Counted from the stretch's first letter, positions 47,351-58,209 are shown. The stretch: 64,000 bases of DNA from Nostoc sp. ATCC 53789 (GCF_009873495.1 NZ_CP046703.1:7250001-7314000); one strand, 5' to 3'. The notes: generated from the sequence alone by a model not told the origin. Numbers and translations are program-made.

Positions 47351-47380
47351 AAGTTGTGAAAAAATTGTGGGCTGGTTAAG
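47351..47380 (-). promoter_or_regulatory. Pho box-like triple repeat
   Basis: Minus strand CTTAACCA-gcc-CACAATTT-ttt-CACAACTT, three 8-bp units at 11-bp period, about 235 bases upstream of ATG 47117. Confidence 0.68.
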
Positions 47381-47553
47381 AAATCTTATATTGCAATCTT
47401 GTACCTAATATGCAACTAACAACTTCCTGCATATTTTTAATGATGTGAAAAATTATTTTTTATACACTGACATGATTCATCGTTTGTCACTTTCGTCAGA
47501 TAATAATTTCTTTATAACCCTTATCTTTAGATGCTTTTGCAATAATAATTGAG

Positions 47554-47591
47554 TACAGCTTCATTCACTTTAGTTGTGTAATGAAGCTGTA
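47554..47591 (-). terminator. TACAGCTTCATT hairpin after the third phosphatase gene
   Basis: TACAGCTTCATT...AATGAAGCTGTA is a perfect 12-bp stem 23 bases after the stop of the 47614-53040 gene. It is followed on the minus strand by ACTCAATTATTATT, not a strict U run. Related to the hairpins at 39089 and 42159. Confidence 0.65.
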
Positions 47592-47613
47592 ACAATCACG
47601 CTAGGTGAACAAT

Positions 47614-50600
47614 TTAAGCCACAATACTGGCAGAGAAAACGAAGTCATTTGCTGTGAGAATATTTGATATAATTCCCAACAATGAAGCCAACTCTGTATT
47701 TCCGGTTTTCACTAAGGTGTCACTACCCTGTTGTAATAGTGTCAGGGCACTAAACTGAGTAACACCAATACCGCCAAGCCCAATTTTATCAATGCCAACT
47801 GTAAAATCAGTCACAATGTTCTTGCTAGTTGGCAAACTGGCGTTAGCAATCCAAAATTGGTCAGCACCAGTACCACCACTGAGGCGATTACCACCACCTT
47901 GACCAGCAAATAGTACATCATCGCGATCGCCACCAAATAGCGAATCATTGACATTAGAGAAGAGTTTGTCATCTCCAGAACCACCGTAGAGACGGTTATT
48001 GCTACCGTTACTCGTGAGGGTGTCGTTACCTGAGCCACCAAATAATAATTGGCGAGAACCTTCAATTACTGTGAGAGCATCATCACCTGCTGCCCCTAAC
48101 AAATTATTACTACCACTGGCTTCTATTACGGTAATAACATCATCACCATTGCCACCATCAGCACTGGTATTTTGAACTGGGCCGTTTTGACCAATAAATA
48201 TCTGATCATCACCGTCATTCCCGGAAACTGAAGAGTCACTGCCTGCAAACACAGTGTCATCACCATTTCCAGCTTCGATTGTGTTATCTTGAGTACCTTC
48301 TACAAAGTCTGCTCCATCACCTGCACTAAAGAATTGTCCTGGCTCAAGATTGACAGTATCGCTGTTGCTAGAACCAAAACCATTGGGGAAAGTAGGTTCT
48401 ATAACTGTCAGATTATTGGGTAATTCGAGAATGCCGAGTTTTTCAGCAGGCGTATTACCTGTAATATTGAAGTCGTTGTCGTTAATCAAGGCTAGGGTGT
48501 TAGGTGATACTAATGCTAGACCTTCTAATTTTTCCACCCCGGTGTAACCCAACTGAGCAGCATTAGCGATTAGGCTCTTGGTGACAGGGGTAATATTGGC
48601 AGTAGCTAACTCCGTAGAGGTAAGTTGCTCAATAGTTTTACCAACTGGCAAAGTAAAGTTAGCAGGGTTATTAATGTTGGTCGCCCCAGCCAAATCAATT
48701 TGGTAAATTAGTTTATTACCAGCAGACGTACCATTATCATCTCGCTCAACTACTGCAAATTTGCCGTTACCCAAGGAAACTGCATCGCCAAGCTTATCGG
48801 TTGCTGGTAGACCTTCTAGGCGATATAAATATTCTCCTGTTACCTGCTTGGTGACAATATCAAACTCTAGAATTCGCAGATTGAGAGAAGCTTTGGAGGT
48901 CGCATCATTGGCAACATCAGGATTATCAATTGGACTCTGAATAAAGGCATATAATTTATTACCTTCCAACGCTACAGCTTCAAATCCTCGGTTATTGCGG
49001 CGTTGGGCATAAACTGCTGGCAATACCTCAGTCCCAAAAGTTCCAGATGGTTGATCTGGGTTGGGTGCAGTGGCAGTTCCTTGAGGGATAAAGCGGTCAA
49101 TCAGTTTACCATTAACATCAAAGTGGTAAATCGCGGGACGGTACTCATCCACCAACCAGTAGTCACCATTTTCCGCAATTACAATTCCCTCTAAGTCAGC
49201 ACCCAAAGGATCGTTAGCTAGAACATTGTTGTCTAAGTCAACGGCAATTTCATCTGTGTAGGCTAAACCGTTTCCTACAGCTTGCAAGTTAGGCAATCCC
49301 GTTAATGGGGTCGTCCCATCTTGGCGAAATAGCTTTGTTCTGTTGGTAATGCTGATTTCACCTGTGGTGCGGTTAAGTTCAAAGCTAACTATTTCTGGTT
49401 GGAAGTCGGGTAATAAAAATGGTCTGTTAACACCATCAGGTTCTCCATTGGGGCCACGGTCTGTGTTGGTGACAAATTTTAGGTTGCCATTTGCTGCAAA
49501 CCCTTGGAAATATAACCCAGAGAAACCACCCAAGAAAATATCTTGATTTTCAGAGGTTGTGCCTAACTTGGGTAGGTTTTCAAATTCATAGATAGTCAGC
49601 TTGGGTTGAGCAACAGGATTCCGAGGATCGTAACTAGTGGTGTCAATATTTAGAGAATTGGGGAAGGCATTGGCTATATTTTCCCAAGGTACCAGCTTGA
49701 AGTTAGAACTGATATTTTCCTCTTCACCTTCATCACTAACTATTGTTGCAGGTTCATTAGAACCATCTTGAGTGACAAATAAACCAAATGGAAAGTTAGG
49801 CCCCAGTGGCAGGTTAATGACATCTGCGCCATCTGACTCTTGTACGCTGTCAATTGGCCCATTGTTACCAACGGCAAAATTACCTACGTATTCGTTGTTA
49901 CCTTCACGAGTGTAGGCAACAAAGGTGTTGTCGCCTTGGCTGGATGCTAGCAAGTAGCCTGTACCATTTTTGCCGTAATAAATAGTCAGTCCTTCTACGT
50001 CATCGGTAAGGTAATCACCACCCAAATCTCTGACTTGATCAATTAGCTTGCCAGTTGTGCCACCGTTTGGTTCTGCTTGAAACTTCCAGATACCGACATT
50101 TTCTTGACCGATATAGAGGAAGCCGGTTTCTTGGTCTACCACCATACCCTCTGTTTGAGGATCGCGTCCCTGAATTGTCGGTACAGTGAATTCCCGCACC
50201 CGTTCAGCCCCAATTTGGCCATTACCTTTGTCAATCAATTTGAACTGAGCTATATCTCCAGTTTCTCGGCGACTGGTAAAGACGTAGTAATCATTGGTGA
50301 TGGGGCTACGGTATAAAGTCAGTCCGTAAGAACTGCGAGTTGATGCGGAATAAGGAGGTTCAAAAGGTGCTGCTTGGAAGATAGTACCAATATTGCTATC
50401 GGTGATATTTTCCAGGTATTGTCCGGGAGTGGAAGGATTGGGGTTAATTTTGAAGATTGCTAGTTTGTCGTTGTTGCGATCGCTAGCTACAGCAATATCA
50501 ACCGATTGATTGCCTAATTTAAAACCGTATTGCAGATCAATGTTGTTGTAGCGAATGCCACCGGGATTAACTGTCTCTAACAAATTACCAGACAAATCAT

Positions 50601-53040
50601 AAACCCGCAGTCCACCATTTTTGACTGAGGTTAGTACTAGGCTATCGGCAGAGTTTGTGGCATTAACATAAATGGCAGGATCATCAGCATCAGCACGTTG
50701 GTCTACTGGAAGTGTTTCATCGTCCAACAAATCGGGACGGGTTTCTAATCTGGGTGCAGCAGTTGGAACTAAGTCTGCATTCAAAGTGAGGATTTGGGTA
50801 AATTGGCTCTGGTTGAAGTTGTTATCACTTACCAGTACAATCGACTGGCTACCATCTGCTAGTTTGGGGCCGAAGGTGATGCCTTCGATGTTATCTGTAC
50901 CGTTAGGCAAATCCAGATCATTTAAATTTAATAGCAGGCGTTTTTGAGCAGGTTGGATAGTAGCTATTTGTTCAGTACTCAAATTATTGAGAGAATCGTA
51001 GAAGCTAATATCTGTTGATCCTTGCAAAGAAACTTCGTAAATTTTGATGGTGTTGCCTACACCTTGTGCAAAGGAACGCTCTAAGGCCAGCAAGGTTCCT
51101 CGGTTGTCGATCGCAAGTAAATCCACTAAACCATTGTCAGCAAAGCCTGTGCTAGGGTTAGGCACATCCGCGATCGCATCCGTAATATAAAGATATTCTT
51201 TTTCTGGTTGTCCACTAACCAGATTGTATTGCAGAATTCGGGATGGACTGCCACTGGTAAGCGAAGCCCTTAATCCATCTTGGAATAGTGCATTTTCGGT
51301 GGCGCTGAATAAGGTTTTCTGGTCAGGTGTAATCGTAAGGCTTTCAAAGGCTAAGTTATTGTAAACACCTGATGTCTGCGTGTCACCTGCATCTACAATA
51401 CCATTGCTGTTGGTATCTTGAACTACTGGTAGGAATTTAGTGGGGACAAGTAGCGATCGCACTTCTTGCCCAGTAGTTAAGGAAAATTCTTTAATAAAGG
51501 GATTAGTAACACGACCAACAGTAGGATTTACTTCGCCTTCCGAAGAGATGAAAACAGTCCCATTGTTAGTTAAAGCAATACCTTCTGGGTCGAGGCTGTT
51601 GATTGCAAAGAAATTACTATTGCTATCTTTCAGTGGTGTGACGTTAGTAAAAGTCACCCCGGAATCGGCAGTAGTGAAGGTATAAAAACGGGCAGAGGCA
51701 ACTTGAGAGCGATCGTCTGAGATGGCATAGTAGCGGTTGTTAATAGTATCGTAGGTGACACCAGATAATCCGCCTACTGGAATTGGTATGCCGTTGACAG
51801 TTCCCGCCACACTATCAGGAATAAAGCCAGTAACGAAGGTAGTTTGCCTTTCAAATCCCACACTGGGAATAGTTTTACCTGCTTGAGTCGCCCCAGTTTG
51901 CACATCTGCGAACACCAAGCGATGGTCAGAACTAGGGAATGGAAAAGTACCAACTGGGGAGAATGTTGGGTCAGTATTTAGAGGCCAAAATACTCTTGAA
52001 TTGGTAATTGTCAGATCAGAGGAGGGTAGCACGTAATCAGTACGCAGGTTTCCGGGAGCCGTATCAGCAAAGTCTGCGGTGTCAAAGCTAGGATTACCTT
52101 TTTGGTTAGCGTTTGCACCACCTTGCAAGTCTGCTTGTTGGGAACCACCAAGACTGGTAGGAATGACATTAGTATTAATCCCAGGATTTTGTAACAGTTG
52201 GCGAATAGCATTGTCATAACTATCACCATCTAACGGATCTGCATTTTGATCACCCACAATCACAAAGCTTGAACCAGAAGCAATCCCGCCCGTTTTTCCA
52301 TCATCATCGTAGATATAATTACTTTTTCCAGGAGTAATATAGTCTGTCCAAAAGCGGATCTCGTCGTGGTTGCGCTTACCGTTGCGGTCTTCCACGCCAT
52401 CAAAGGTTGGGGGTGTGGGATGGCTAGCGAGGACATGAATTGTCTCTCCGTTTACTTCGATGGGTACATCCCAGTGACTTTTAGAAGAAAGGCGTAGAAC
52501 TGCTAGTTCCTCCTGAGAATACCAATCATTTGCCTGTGGTGTTGTGGGATCGTCGGGAAGCAAAGCATTGGGCATATCCTTCCAGAGGAAGTTTTGGAAG
52601 GTGCGGATATTGGCGGTGTCGATGGGATATTTGGACAGCAGCAACATCCCGTATTGGCCAGGGAAATCACCAAATCCGAAGGCATCATCGCCGTATCCTG
52701 CTGTACCTGGGGTTGTAACTACTGCACCATTGTTGTTCAAGTCAAAGCCAGAGGCAATACCTGTGTTGGAGGAAGCAATATAGAAGTAGGGATAGTCAAC
52801 GGGAGTCGAACCGTTTTGACTTATGGCTAAATAATTTTGCTGGAATAGTTTAACTGCCTCTTGGGAGTAGTCAAACTCATTAATTAGCAGCACATCTGGG
52901 TTGTTACGCTGGATAATTTCTGCAACAGCTTTTGCCTGAGCATTATTGGGGGTTGACAAATCGGTCGCTAATTGACCTTGAGTGCTACGGTTTAGAGAAG
53001 CATTGAATTGGGAAAAGCGGATTGTATTATTGAGTACCAT
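47614..53040 (-). CDS. Giant secreted multidomain EEP nuclease/phosphatase-phytase protein with RTX-like tail
   Basis: 1808 residues. The endonuclease/exonuclease/phosphatase domain (~1-385) has [10 protein letters not shown] (metal Glu), [25 protein letters not shown] and [11 protein letters not shown] phytase-like propeller (~400-760) contains [21 protein letters not shown] beta-propeller 3-phytase region (~775-1110) has [29 protein letters not shown] and [11 protein letters not shown] second phytase-like domain (~1150-1560) contains [11 protein letters not shown] and TNTDRGPNG. The last ~220 residues are the Gly-Asp repeats also found in the two neighbours. It lacks a signal peptide. It likely releases phosphate from nucleic acids, phytate and other esters outside the cell. 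Catalysis by the phytase-like domains is unproven. Confidence 0.92.
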   Translation of the reverse strand: MVLNNTIRFSQFNASLNRSTQGQLATDLSTPNNAQAKAVAEIIQRNNPDVLLINEFDYSQEAVKLFQQNYLAISQNGSTPVDYPYFYIASSNTGIASGFDLNNNGAVVTTPGTAGYGDDAFGFGDFPGQYGMLLLSKYPIDTANIRTFQNFLWKDMPNALLPDDPTTPQANDWYSQEELAVLRLSSKSHWDVPIEVNGETIHVLASHPTPPTFDGVEDRNGKRNHDEIRFWTDYITPGKSNYIYDDDGKTGGIASGSSFVIVGDQNADPLDGDSYDNAIRQLLQNPGINTNVIPTSLGGSQQADLQGGANANQKGNPSFDTADFADTAPGNLRTDYVLPSSDLTITNSRVFWPLNTDPTFSPVGTFPFPSSDHRLVFADVQTGATQAGKTIPSVGFERQTTFVTGFIPDSVAGTVNGIPIPVGGLSGVTYDTINNRYYAISDDRSQVASARFYTFTTADSGVTFTNVTPLKDSNSNFFAINSLDPEGIALTNNGTVFISSEGEVNPTVGRVTNPFIKEFSLTTGQEVRSLLVPTKFLPVVQDTNSNGIVDAGDTQTSGVYNNLAFESLTITPDQKTLFSATENALFQDGLRASLTSGSPSRILQYNLVSGQPEKEYLYITDAIADVPNPSTGFADNGLVDLLAIDNRGTLLALERSFAQGVGNTIKIYEVSLQGSTDISFYDSLNNLSTEQIATIQPAQKRLLLNLNDLDLPNGTDNIEGITFGPKLADGSQSIVLVSDNNFNQSQFTQILTLNADLVPTAAPRLETRPDLLDDETLPVDQRADADDPAIYVNATNSADSLVLTSVKNGGLRVYDLSGNLLETVNPGGIRYNNIDLQYGFKLGNQSVDIAVASDRNNDKLAIFKINPNPSTPGQYLENITDSNIGTIFQAAPFEPPYSASTRSSYGLTLYRSPITNDYYVFTSRRETGDIAQFKLIDKGNGQIGAERVREFTVPTIQGRDPQTEGMVVDQETGFLYIGQENVGIWKFQAEPNGGTTGKLIDQVRDLGGDYLTDDVEGLTIYYGKNGTGYLLASSQGDNTFVAYTREGNNEYVGNFAVGNNGPIDSVQESDGADVINLPLGPNFPFGLFVTQDGSNEPATIVSDEGEEENISSNFKLVPWENIANAFPNSLNIDTTSYDPRNPVAQPKLTIYEFENLPKLGTTSENQDIFLGGFSGLYFQGFAANGNLKFVTNTDRGPNGEPDGVNRPFLLPDFQPEIVSFELNRTTGEISITNRTKLFRQDGTTPLTGLPNLQAVGNGLAYTDEIAVDLDNNVLANDPLGADLEGIVIAENGDYWLVDEYRPAIYHFDVNGKLIDRFIPQGTATAPNPDQPSGTFGTEVLPAVYAQRRNNRGFEAVALEGNKLYAFIQSPIDNPDVANDATSKASLNLRILEFDIVTKQVTGEYLYRLEGLPATDKLGDAVSLGNGKFAVVERDDNGTSAGNKLIYQIDLAGATNINNPANFTLPVGKTIEQLTSTELATANITPVTKSLIANAAQLGYTGVEKLEGLALVSPNTLALINDNDFNITGNTPAEKLGILELPNNLTVIEPTFPNGFGSSNSDTVNLEPGQFFSAGDGADFVEGTQDNTIEAGNGDDTVFAGSDSSVSGNDGDDQIFIGQNGPVQNTSADGGNGDDVITVIEASGSNNLLGAAGDDALTVIEGSRQLLFGGSGNDTLTSNGSNNRLYGGSGDDKLFSNVNDSLFGGDRDDVLFAGQGGGNRLSGGTGADQFWIANASLPTSKNIVTDFTVGIDKIGLGGIGVTQFSALTLLQQGSDTLVKTGNTELASLLGIISNILTANDFVFSASIVA

Positions 53041-53342
53041 AATTTAGTGCTGGGTAGATTCAAGTTTTGCGAAGATTAGTGTTGATCTGCGGTAACCACA
53101 GAACCAAGTTGCTCAATCGCATCGCTGCAAAAATATGGAAATTCTTGAGTGTAGATGTCATTTATATTGCCAGTAAAATACCGTTAACTGCGAAGTGCGT
53201 CTTTGCAGTTTAGAGAGTTCGCAATTTCAATATGGACAATATAAGATGTGCCTTCCAAATCACTGTATTAGAGATTGTTAGAAGACAAATACATAATTTT
53301 TTGCATGAGTTTTCAATTGGGCGATCTCAAAGTATACTGTTC

Positions 53343-53372
53343 AGATTAAGAAACAGATAGCAAAAGGTTAAG
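53343..53372 (-). promoter_or_regulatory. Pho box-like triple repeat
   Basis: Minus strand CTTAACCT-ttt-GCTATCTG-ttt-CTTAATCT, three 8-bp units at 11-bp period. The first unit equals the published cyanobacterial consensus. It is about 300 bases upstream of the 53040 start. A further CTTAACTTAACCTTATT stretch lies near 53441-53455. Confidence 0.72.
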
Positions 53373-53458
53373 ATAAAATAATTGTAGGGTTAGAGATGTT
53401 TTTTCCACAGCAATTATTCTCAGTCATATATCCCAATAAGGTTAAGTTAAGAAAAATA

Positions 53459-53533
53459 GTAGGTTGGATTGAGCGACAGCAAAATCCAAAAAAGGATTGA
53501 TAATGTTGGGTTTCGTTCCTCAAACCAACCTAC
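53459..53533. repeat. 75-bp inverted repeat, MITE-like
   Basis: GTAGGTTGGATTGAG and, inverted, GTAGGTTGGTTTGAG enclose a core with GTTGGGTTTCGTTCCTC. It is a MITE or large hairpin in the spacer upstream of the giant phosphatase gene. The rest of the spacer 53041-53848 shows no gene. Confidence 0.65.
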
Positions 53534-53731
53534 ATCTGATCCTATATATGTCTTTCTTTAATTAAGTTTCAAGTTGTTTGAAAATTGTTTCACTGTGACT
53601 TGAGGTACTTTTAAATTGACCTTAACCACCTTTAAATTCATCGGATAACTTAGAGGATTTAAAAATTTTTATACCAATAATAAGACTTTTCAAACATCCT
53701 CTTAATGATAGATATTTCACCCGATATAAAA

Positions 53732-53756
53732 TAAGGTGGGCTGTTTACCCACCTTA
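53732..53756 (-). terminator. Terminator after the COP23-family gene
   Basis: TAAGGTGGG-ctgttta-CCCACCTTA hairpin followed on the minus strand by TTTTATAT, 93 bases after the stop. Confidence 0.75.
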
Positions 53757-53848
53757 ATCTAAATCTGTATTTTAAGATTACCGCGACAGAAAAAACGATA
53801 TCTTTTAGTTTTGGCGAAATTGTTCTGATATGTTGAGTAATTCAAACA

Positions 53849-54631
53849 TTAGCGGAAATTACCAGGTTTTAAGCGAACAGAGTTAGGCTGAGACTGACGA
53901 CGAACTGCTACTCCATTCCGCAAATTGTTTCCAGTACCGCCATCTTTGCGATCGAGGAAAGGTTTTAGATTAATGCCACTTCTAGATGAACTAATCCGAT
54001 TATTGCCACTCCCTAGAAGTGTACGTCCTAAATTATATAATTCATTCCCTCCACTACTGCGATCGCCATAAGTGTTAACGGCTATAGTCTGCTGTCCGTT
54101 GTCAGCAGTAGTCAAGTTCTGAAAAATGCTATTGCGGATTACAACAGGATCTTTGCCACGCGGTACTGTCAGCACAATTCTACAGGTTGGGTTAGCTTCT
54201 GTTGTAACGCAGACAATATTTTCGTTATTTTCTACAGATGTCTGAAGTTCTTGTAAGCCATCTGGACGATACAGTTCTAAGCGACTGGCAATTGTTGCAC
54301 AACGTCTTTGTGCATCCCAACCACCGCCCAAAGCCGCAGGTGCTGCCCAAGGAAAGAATTGTCCTGGTTGGCTTTGTGGCTGATACATAACGGTGGACTG
54401 ACCGTTGTAAGTCTGGCAGGTAAACCGAGTTGTACCGTCAGATGAGGGTGAAGGGGGTATACCTGTTGATGTGTCTATTGGGACTGGTGCTGATGTCCCA
54501 CCTGATGGGACTGTTGGTACTACTACACCGTCGCCAGTAGAGTCATATTGTGCCATTGCTGCCGAATTGCCCAGACACAAAGATAAGCCAATACTACCCA
54601 AAGATATCAATCGCAGTAGTTGTGATGACAT
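53849..54631 (-). CDS. COP23-domain secreted protein
   Basis: The 260-residue protein has a signal peptide (LISLGSIGLSLCLGNSAAMA, cleavage after AMA), a Pro/Ser/Gly-rich spacer, then the COP23-type domain: FTCQTYNGQSTVMYQPQ, PWAAPAALGGGWDAQRRC and ASRLELYRPDGL, with paired Cys residues (IVCVTT, PTCRIV). The family is named for a circadian oscillating protein in cyanobacteria, and its molecular role is unknown. The C-terminus is long and basic (VRRQSQPNSVRLKPG). It is followed by the M48 gene upstream on the same strand, 80 bases away, so co-transcription is possible. Confidence 0.85.
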   Translation of the reverse strand: MSSQLLRLISLGSIGLSLCLGNSAAMAQYDSTGDGVVVPTVPSGGTSAPVPIDTSTGIPPSPSSDGTTRFTCQTYNGQSTVMYQPQSQPGQFFPWAAPAALGGGWDAQRRCATIASRLELYRPDGLQELQTSVENNENIVCVTTEANPTCRIVLTVPRGKDPVVIRNSIFQNLTTADNGQQTIAVNTYGDRSSGGNELYNLGRTLLGSGNNRISSSRSGINLKPFLDRKDGGTGNNLRNGVAVRRQSQPNSVRLKPGNFR

Positions 54632-54711
54632 AAATCATCCTCCAGTAGAAATAAGTAGGGAATTGATAGTTTAAGTGACGAATAATTCTCTATTTTGATT
54701 CATTAAAAACG

Positions 54712-56346
54712 CTATTTTTTTTCTTCTCTTGCTTTTTTCTCTGCGAGTAGCTTTTTCACCCGTGCTTTAATTTCTAGATGACGCTCCACTCCTTCATAGG
54801 CGTAACGGTTGTAGCTATTACGGGTAATGAGGTTTTCTAAATAACTAACTCGCTCATTGCCGCCTGGGTGCGAAGATAACCAACTAGGAGGAGCATTTTT
54901 TTGCTGTTTTTCTAGCGTCACCATTAAGTTACGCAAGCCATCAGCAGCGTAGCCAGTGGCAACAATTAGGCGTGTGCCGAGATTATCTGCCTGACGTTCC
55001 ATGTCGCGGCTGTAACTGAGTGCAAACAGTTGACCGATAGTGCCGCCTAGAGGTAGATATTGGGTAACGTTAGAGATCAGGTTGCCTTCGCTGACTAATT
55101 GAAAAGTGTGGGATAAAAGTACATGGGATAATTCATGACCCATTAACCCAGCTAATTCTGCTTCGGAATTAGCTTTAGCGATCGCACCTGCATTAATAAA
55201 AATTTTACCCCCAGGTAATGCAAAGGCGTTAAGGCTTTCCTCTGGAATCACAAAGAATTCGTATTTAAACTCGTCCCGTCCTCCTACCTTCGCCAATTTC
55301 TGTCCAATTTCATTGACGTATGCCAAAATATCTTCGTCTATAATTACACCCAGCTGTTTTTTTGCCTGCTTTGCCACCGACTCACCTATGGCTCGTTCAC
55401 CTTGTAGCAGCATGATGGTAGAGTCAAGGGCAGAAAACGGCCCAAGCAGACTGCCAGTGACGGCATAACCTAAAGCACCTGTAATAATATTACCGAGGAC
55501 ATTGCCTCTAATTTCTCCTTGTGTATAAGATTTGTAACGGTTCAGATTTTCTTCTGCTAGTTTTGTAAACTCAGGCGCTTGGGGATTTTTCGGGTTGAGA
55601 ATAGCAAATTGACGCGCCGCCAAGGACGCTTCCATCCATTTTTTATCACCAGCTAGGGCTGTAACTCTAGCTTTAATTAATTCTGCTTGATCTGGATACA
55701 GCGAAGAAGCCCGTTCTAATATATCTAATGCTTCTTTAGTGCGATCGTATTGTTTCAACGCTTCAGCATATCGAATATGGCCAGGGATAAATTCAGGATA
55801 TTGCTCAACTAACAGTTGCAGAGGTACTAAAGTTTTTGTTTGCAACTTTTGTGCTATCCCCGCCTCTGATTCTCGCCAGTAGACTTTACCTCCTGGGGAT
55901 AGTTGCGTGGGGTCGAGTATGGCAGCTTTACGCTGTTGATTATCTGATGTTTTACCAAAAGGCTGCTTAACTTCGCGGTAAATTTTTTCCGCCTCTGGGA
56001 TTTGTCCCGCCAGATAAAGTTTATCCGCTTCTATAAATTTTAGCTGACGGGTGAGTTCTTCCGGGCTGAGTGGGGGTTCCTGTGGCGACTCTGGCTTTTT
56101 CGGTTCAGAAACTTCAGGCGTAGGTTTTGGTGCTTCTGGCGTTGATGAACGTTGCAGCGCTTCCCGTAACTTTTGGACTTTAGTTGTTTCTGAATTGGGC
56201 TTTGTCGTTTCAATAGTGGTAGAAGCAGCAGGTTCTTGTGCCAGAAGGGGTGAAGTTGCCTGCGTTAGGATTATCAAAATTGATGTAGCAGCTGAAAGTA
56301 ATACCCACTTCCAAGCTGGCAGTAAAGACTTCCAGATTCGTTTCAT
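54712..56346 (-). CDS. M48-family metalloprotease with TPR-like region
   Basis: 544 residues from ATG 56346 (MKRIWKSLLPAWKW), which puts the hydrophobic signal/anchor right at the N-terminus; a longer in-frame start exists. After the anchor comes a Pro/Glu-rich segment, then TPR-like helices (~100-270, AEKIYREVKQPFG, ALDILERASSLYPDQAEL). The zinc protease domain has GHELSHVLLSH (HExxH) and, downstream, SRDMERQADNLG with the third ligand Glu. It is BepA/YcaL-like in layout and probably acts in periplasmic protein quality control. A Lys/Glu-rich tail (LLAEKKAREEKK) ends the protein. Confidence 0.9.
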   Translation of the reverse strand: MKRIWKSLLPAWKWVLLSAATSILIILTQATSPLLAQEPAASTTIETTKPNSETTKVQKLREALQRSSTPEAPKPTPEVSEPKKPESPQEPPLSPEELTRQLKFIEADKLYLAGQIPEAEKIYREVKQPFGKTSDNQQRKAAILDPTQLSPGGKVYWRESEAGIAQKLQTKTLVPLQLLVEQYPEFIPGHIRYAEALKQYDRTKEALDILERASSLYPDQAELIKARVTALAGDKKWMEASLAARQFAILNPKNPQAPEFTKLAEENLNRYKSYTQGEIRGNVLGNIITGALGYAVTGSLLGPFSALDSTIMLLQGERAIGESVAKQAKKQLGVIIDEDILAYVNEIGQKLAKVGGRDEFKYEFFVIPEESLNAFALPGGKIFINAGAIAKANSEAELAGLMGHELSHVLLSHTFQLVSEGNLISNVTQYLPLGGTIGQLFALSYSRDMERQADNLGTRLIVATGYAADGLRNLMVTLEKQQKNAPPSWLSSHPGGNERVSYLENLITRNSYNRYAYEGVERHLEIKARVKKLLAEKKAREEKK

Positions 56347-56629
56347 GCTTGGGCCCACGTATACAAAAGGCTCTTTTTTAAATTTTATGAGCAATTAGAA
56401 AAATACGCATATAATGATGTATTTTTTGTGAGGCAGTATGCGGAACTGCGAACTGTTCGGTGATGCGGCGCAGCACTTATTTGCTTAAACTGAGTCACTC
56501 AAATACTTGAAAATTTTGCTTATAAGCTAATGAGCATTTAAGTTGCATAACACCAGGGCTGAAGCCCTTACTACAAGCGAATCAGTCTGGAAAAATGAAT
56601 GACGATTAGCTTATATCAATACGGTTCAT

Positions 56630-56718
56630 TTAAGGGCTACTGGCAAAAATTTTGGGGTTTTGAGACGCGATAAATCGCCGTCTCTACAAGTGTTTTGCTC
56701 ATATCTGAACTGTATTGG
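56630..56718. repeat. 89-bp dispersed repeat (copy 2)
   Basis: Inverted near-identical copy of 3857-3945. It has a complete GAGACGCGAT...ATCGCCGTCTC hairpin. It ends 10 bases before the stop of the Uma2 gene and could act as its 3' hairpin. The spacer 56395-56629 shows no gene. Confidence 0.8.
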
Positions 56719-56728
56719 CTTATATATG

Positions 56729-57481
56729 CTATTGCAGATTATTTGGGTCAATACCTTGAGATTGTAAATAGGCAATTAGCCGTTCTTTTTGCTGGCGTTC
56801 CTGTTCGGCACGCTGGCGTTCCTGTTCAATTTGTTCCACCGCCCAAAGCAACAAATTACCTGCCTCATCCCACCAGCGCAACCAGTAACCAGTTCTAGCT
56901 TCCTTTGTTCCTTGCCAAGTTCCCAGAAATAAACCCATTGAATCAATCCAATGACGACCATTTTCATTAGGTTGCTTTAACTCGTAGCGGCTGTTTTCGA
57001 GTTGGTAAAATTCTAACAAACCGCCATTTGGGTCAAAAATTACATAAATTGGAACTTGAAGAATCTGCTCATAAAAAAACCATTTTCCTGGTGGATAGGT
57101 TCGCTTAAAAGAGTATTCTCCGCCCTCAGTGTCAGAAAGAAATTCCATCACAATTGCCGGAATATCTCCATCTAAATTGGGTGTATAGCTTTTGCGTTCT
57201 CCTAAAACTTGATTTACCGATGGCACATAAACCCAGTCGGGTGCTTTAGCAACAAATTGCCCGTTTATCGTTGCACAAAGTCCAAAATTCGAGGCTATTA
57301 ACATCTGCGGTTGGATGAAACCGTTTATCTCAAGGCTTTCGCGCAAAGCACCAGCTAATAGTGGCTGACCTGTATTTTCCACTGGTTCATCCTCTAGGTG
57401 AAAATCTGCGGGCAACGCTTCCCAAGATATTACCAGTTCTGTTGAAGATTTAGCTTCACCAAGTTGGGTTGTCATAAACAC
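56729..57481 (-). CDS. Uma2-family PD-(D/E)XK nuclease-fold protein with coiled-coil tail
   Basis: The 250-residue protein has the longer Uma2 layout: VYVPSVNQVLGERKSY, PAIVMEFLSDTEGGEYS (catalytic Glu) and FFYEQILQVPIYVIFDPNGG, then YQLENSRYEL. The C-terminus is a heptad-like Gln/Glu/Arg coil (EQIEQERQRAEQERQQKERL) ending SQGIDPNNL, a feature of many cyanobacterial members. The in vivo function is not known. Confidence 0.88.
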   Translation of the reverse strand: MFMTTQLGEAKSSTELVISWEALPADFHLEDEPVENTGQPLLAGALRESLEINGFIQPQMLIASNFGLCATINGQFVAKAPDWVYVPSVNQVLGERKSYTPNLDGDIPAIVMEFLSDTEGGEYSFKRTYPPGKWFFYEQILQVPIYVIFDPNGGLLEFYQLENSRYELKQPNENGRHWIDSMGLFLGTWQGTKEARTGYWLRWWDEAGNLLLWAVEQIEQERQRAEQERQQKERLIAYLQSQGIDPNNLQ

Positions 57482-57571
57482 CCCTTTTATTGATTTGTCT
57501 TTATTTTATGAGCGATCGCATTTATTCTACAACGTCGTAGTTTGAGATGCGATTGCACAGCAGTAAAACAC

Positions 57572-57599
57572 AAAAAACCCCGGCGAAACTAACCGGGGT
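57572..57599 (-). terminator. Rho-independent terminator of the psb34-like gene
   Basis: Minus strand ACCCCGGttagtttcgCCGGGGT followed by TTTTTG: a compact GC stem and U run, about 55 bases after the stop. Confidence 0.9.
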
Positions 57600-57653
57600 A
57601 AGAGAGAGAGGTACGAATGACGATGAGATACAGCGATACCGAAATTGAAAATC

Positions 57654-57824
57654 TTAGCTAACGCTAAAACCAATTAAAACTAAAGTTGTAACAATTAAAG
57701 TAGCAAAAAGACTTTGTAAAACGTATTTACGTTGTTCCCAAATTGCTGGGTACTCGGCGTAGTAAACCTTGGGTTCAGCTGCGTAGTTATTGAGAATGCC
57801 GTCTTCATTTACAGTGGTGTACAT
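57654..57824 (-). CDS. psb34: Psb34/ssl1498-family photosystem II assembly-type protein
   Basis: The 56-residue protein starts MYTTVNEDGILNNYAAEPKV and has one C-terminal membrane helix (LQSLFATLIVTTLVLIGFSV). The N-terminal LNN(Y/F)AxEP signature and single helix match the ssl1498 family. Its members bind photosystem II assembly intermediates near the site used by high-light-inducible proteins. The gene is monocistronic with its own terminator. It supports a cyanobacterial origin. Confidence 0.8.
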   Translation of the reverse strand: MYTTVNEDGILNNYAAEPKVYYAEYPAIWEQRKYVLQSLFATLIVTTLVLIGFSVS

Positions 57825-58039
57825 ATTTTTTTCTCTTCTTTTGTTTACTTATGTAACTAAATTTAACAGAATTGTTACGAAACGTCAAGAGGACTTGACA
57901 AAAAAGGGCTGATTATTTTAGTAAAAATAACTTATCAGGCATAGGGAACTGAGGTGAAGCTACCCCAGCCGCCGAAAATGCCATATATTACGCAATTTTT
58001 TAAATTGCAAAATCTAAAATCCAAAATTGTATAAAAATA

Positions 58040-58132
58040 GAACTTACGCAAAACTACACGCGGTAGGGGCAATTCATGAATTACCCCTACCGGAAAATAA
58101 CGGTTTGGGCTATCTATTTTTGGCGTAAGTCC
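58040..58132. mobile_element. 93-bp MITE with ACTTACGC ends
   Basis: Ends GAACTTACGCAAAA and, inverted, GGACTTACGCCAAAA enclose a perfect-type inner palindrome (GGTAGGGGCAATTCATGAAT and its complement). No ORF. Non-autonomous element by structure. The spacer 57825-58039 holds the psb34 promoter region and no other gene. Confidence 0.75.
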
Positions 58133-58209
58133 TGAAAGAGTAGAGACAATACGGTTCGGTTAAGGCAAGAGACGCGATAAATCGCTGTCTCTACAAAGGA
58201 CTTACTTAT

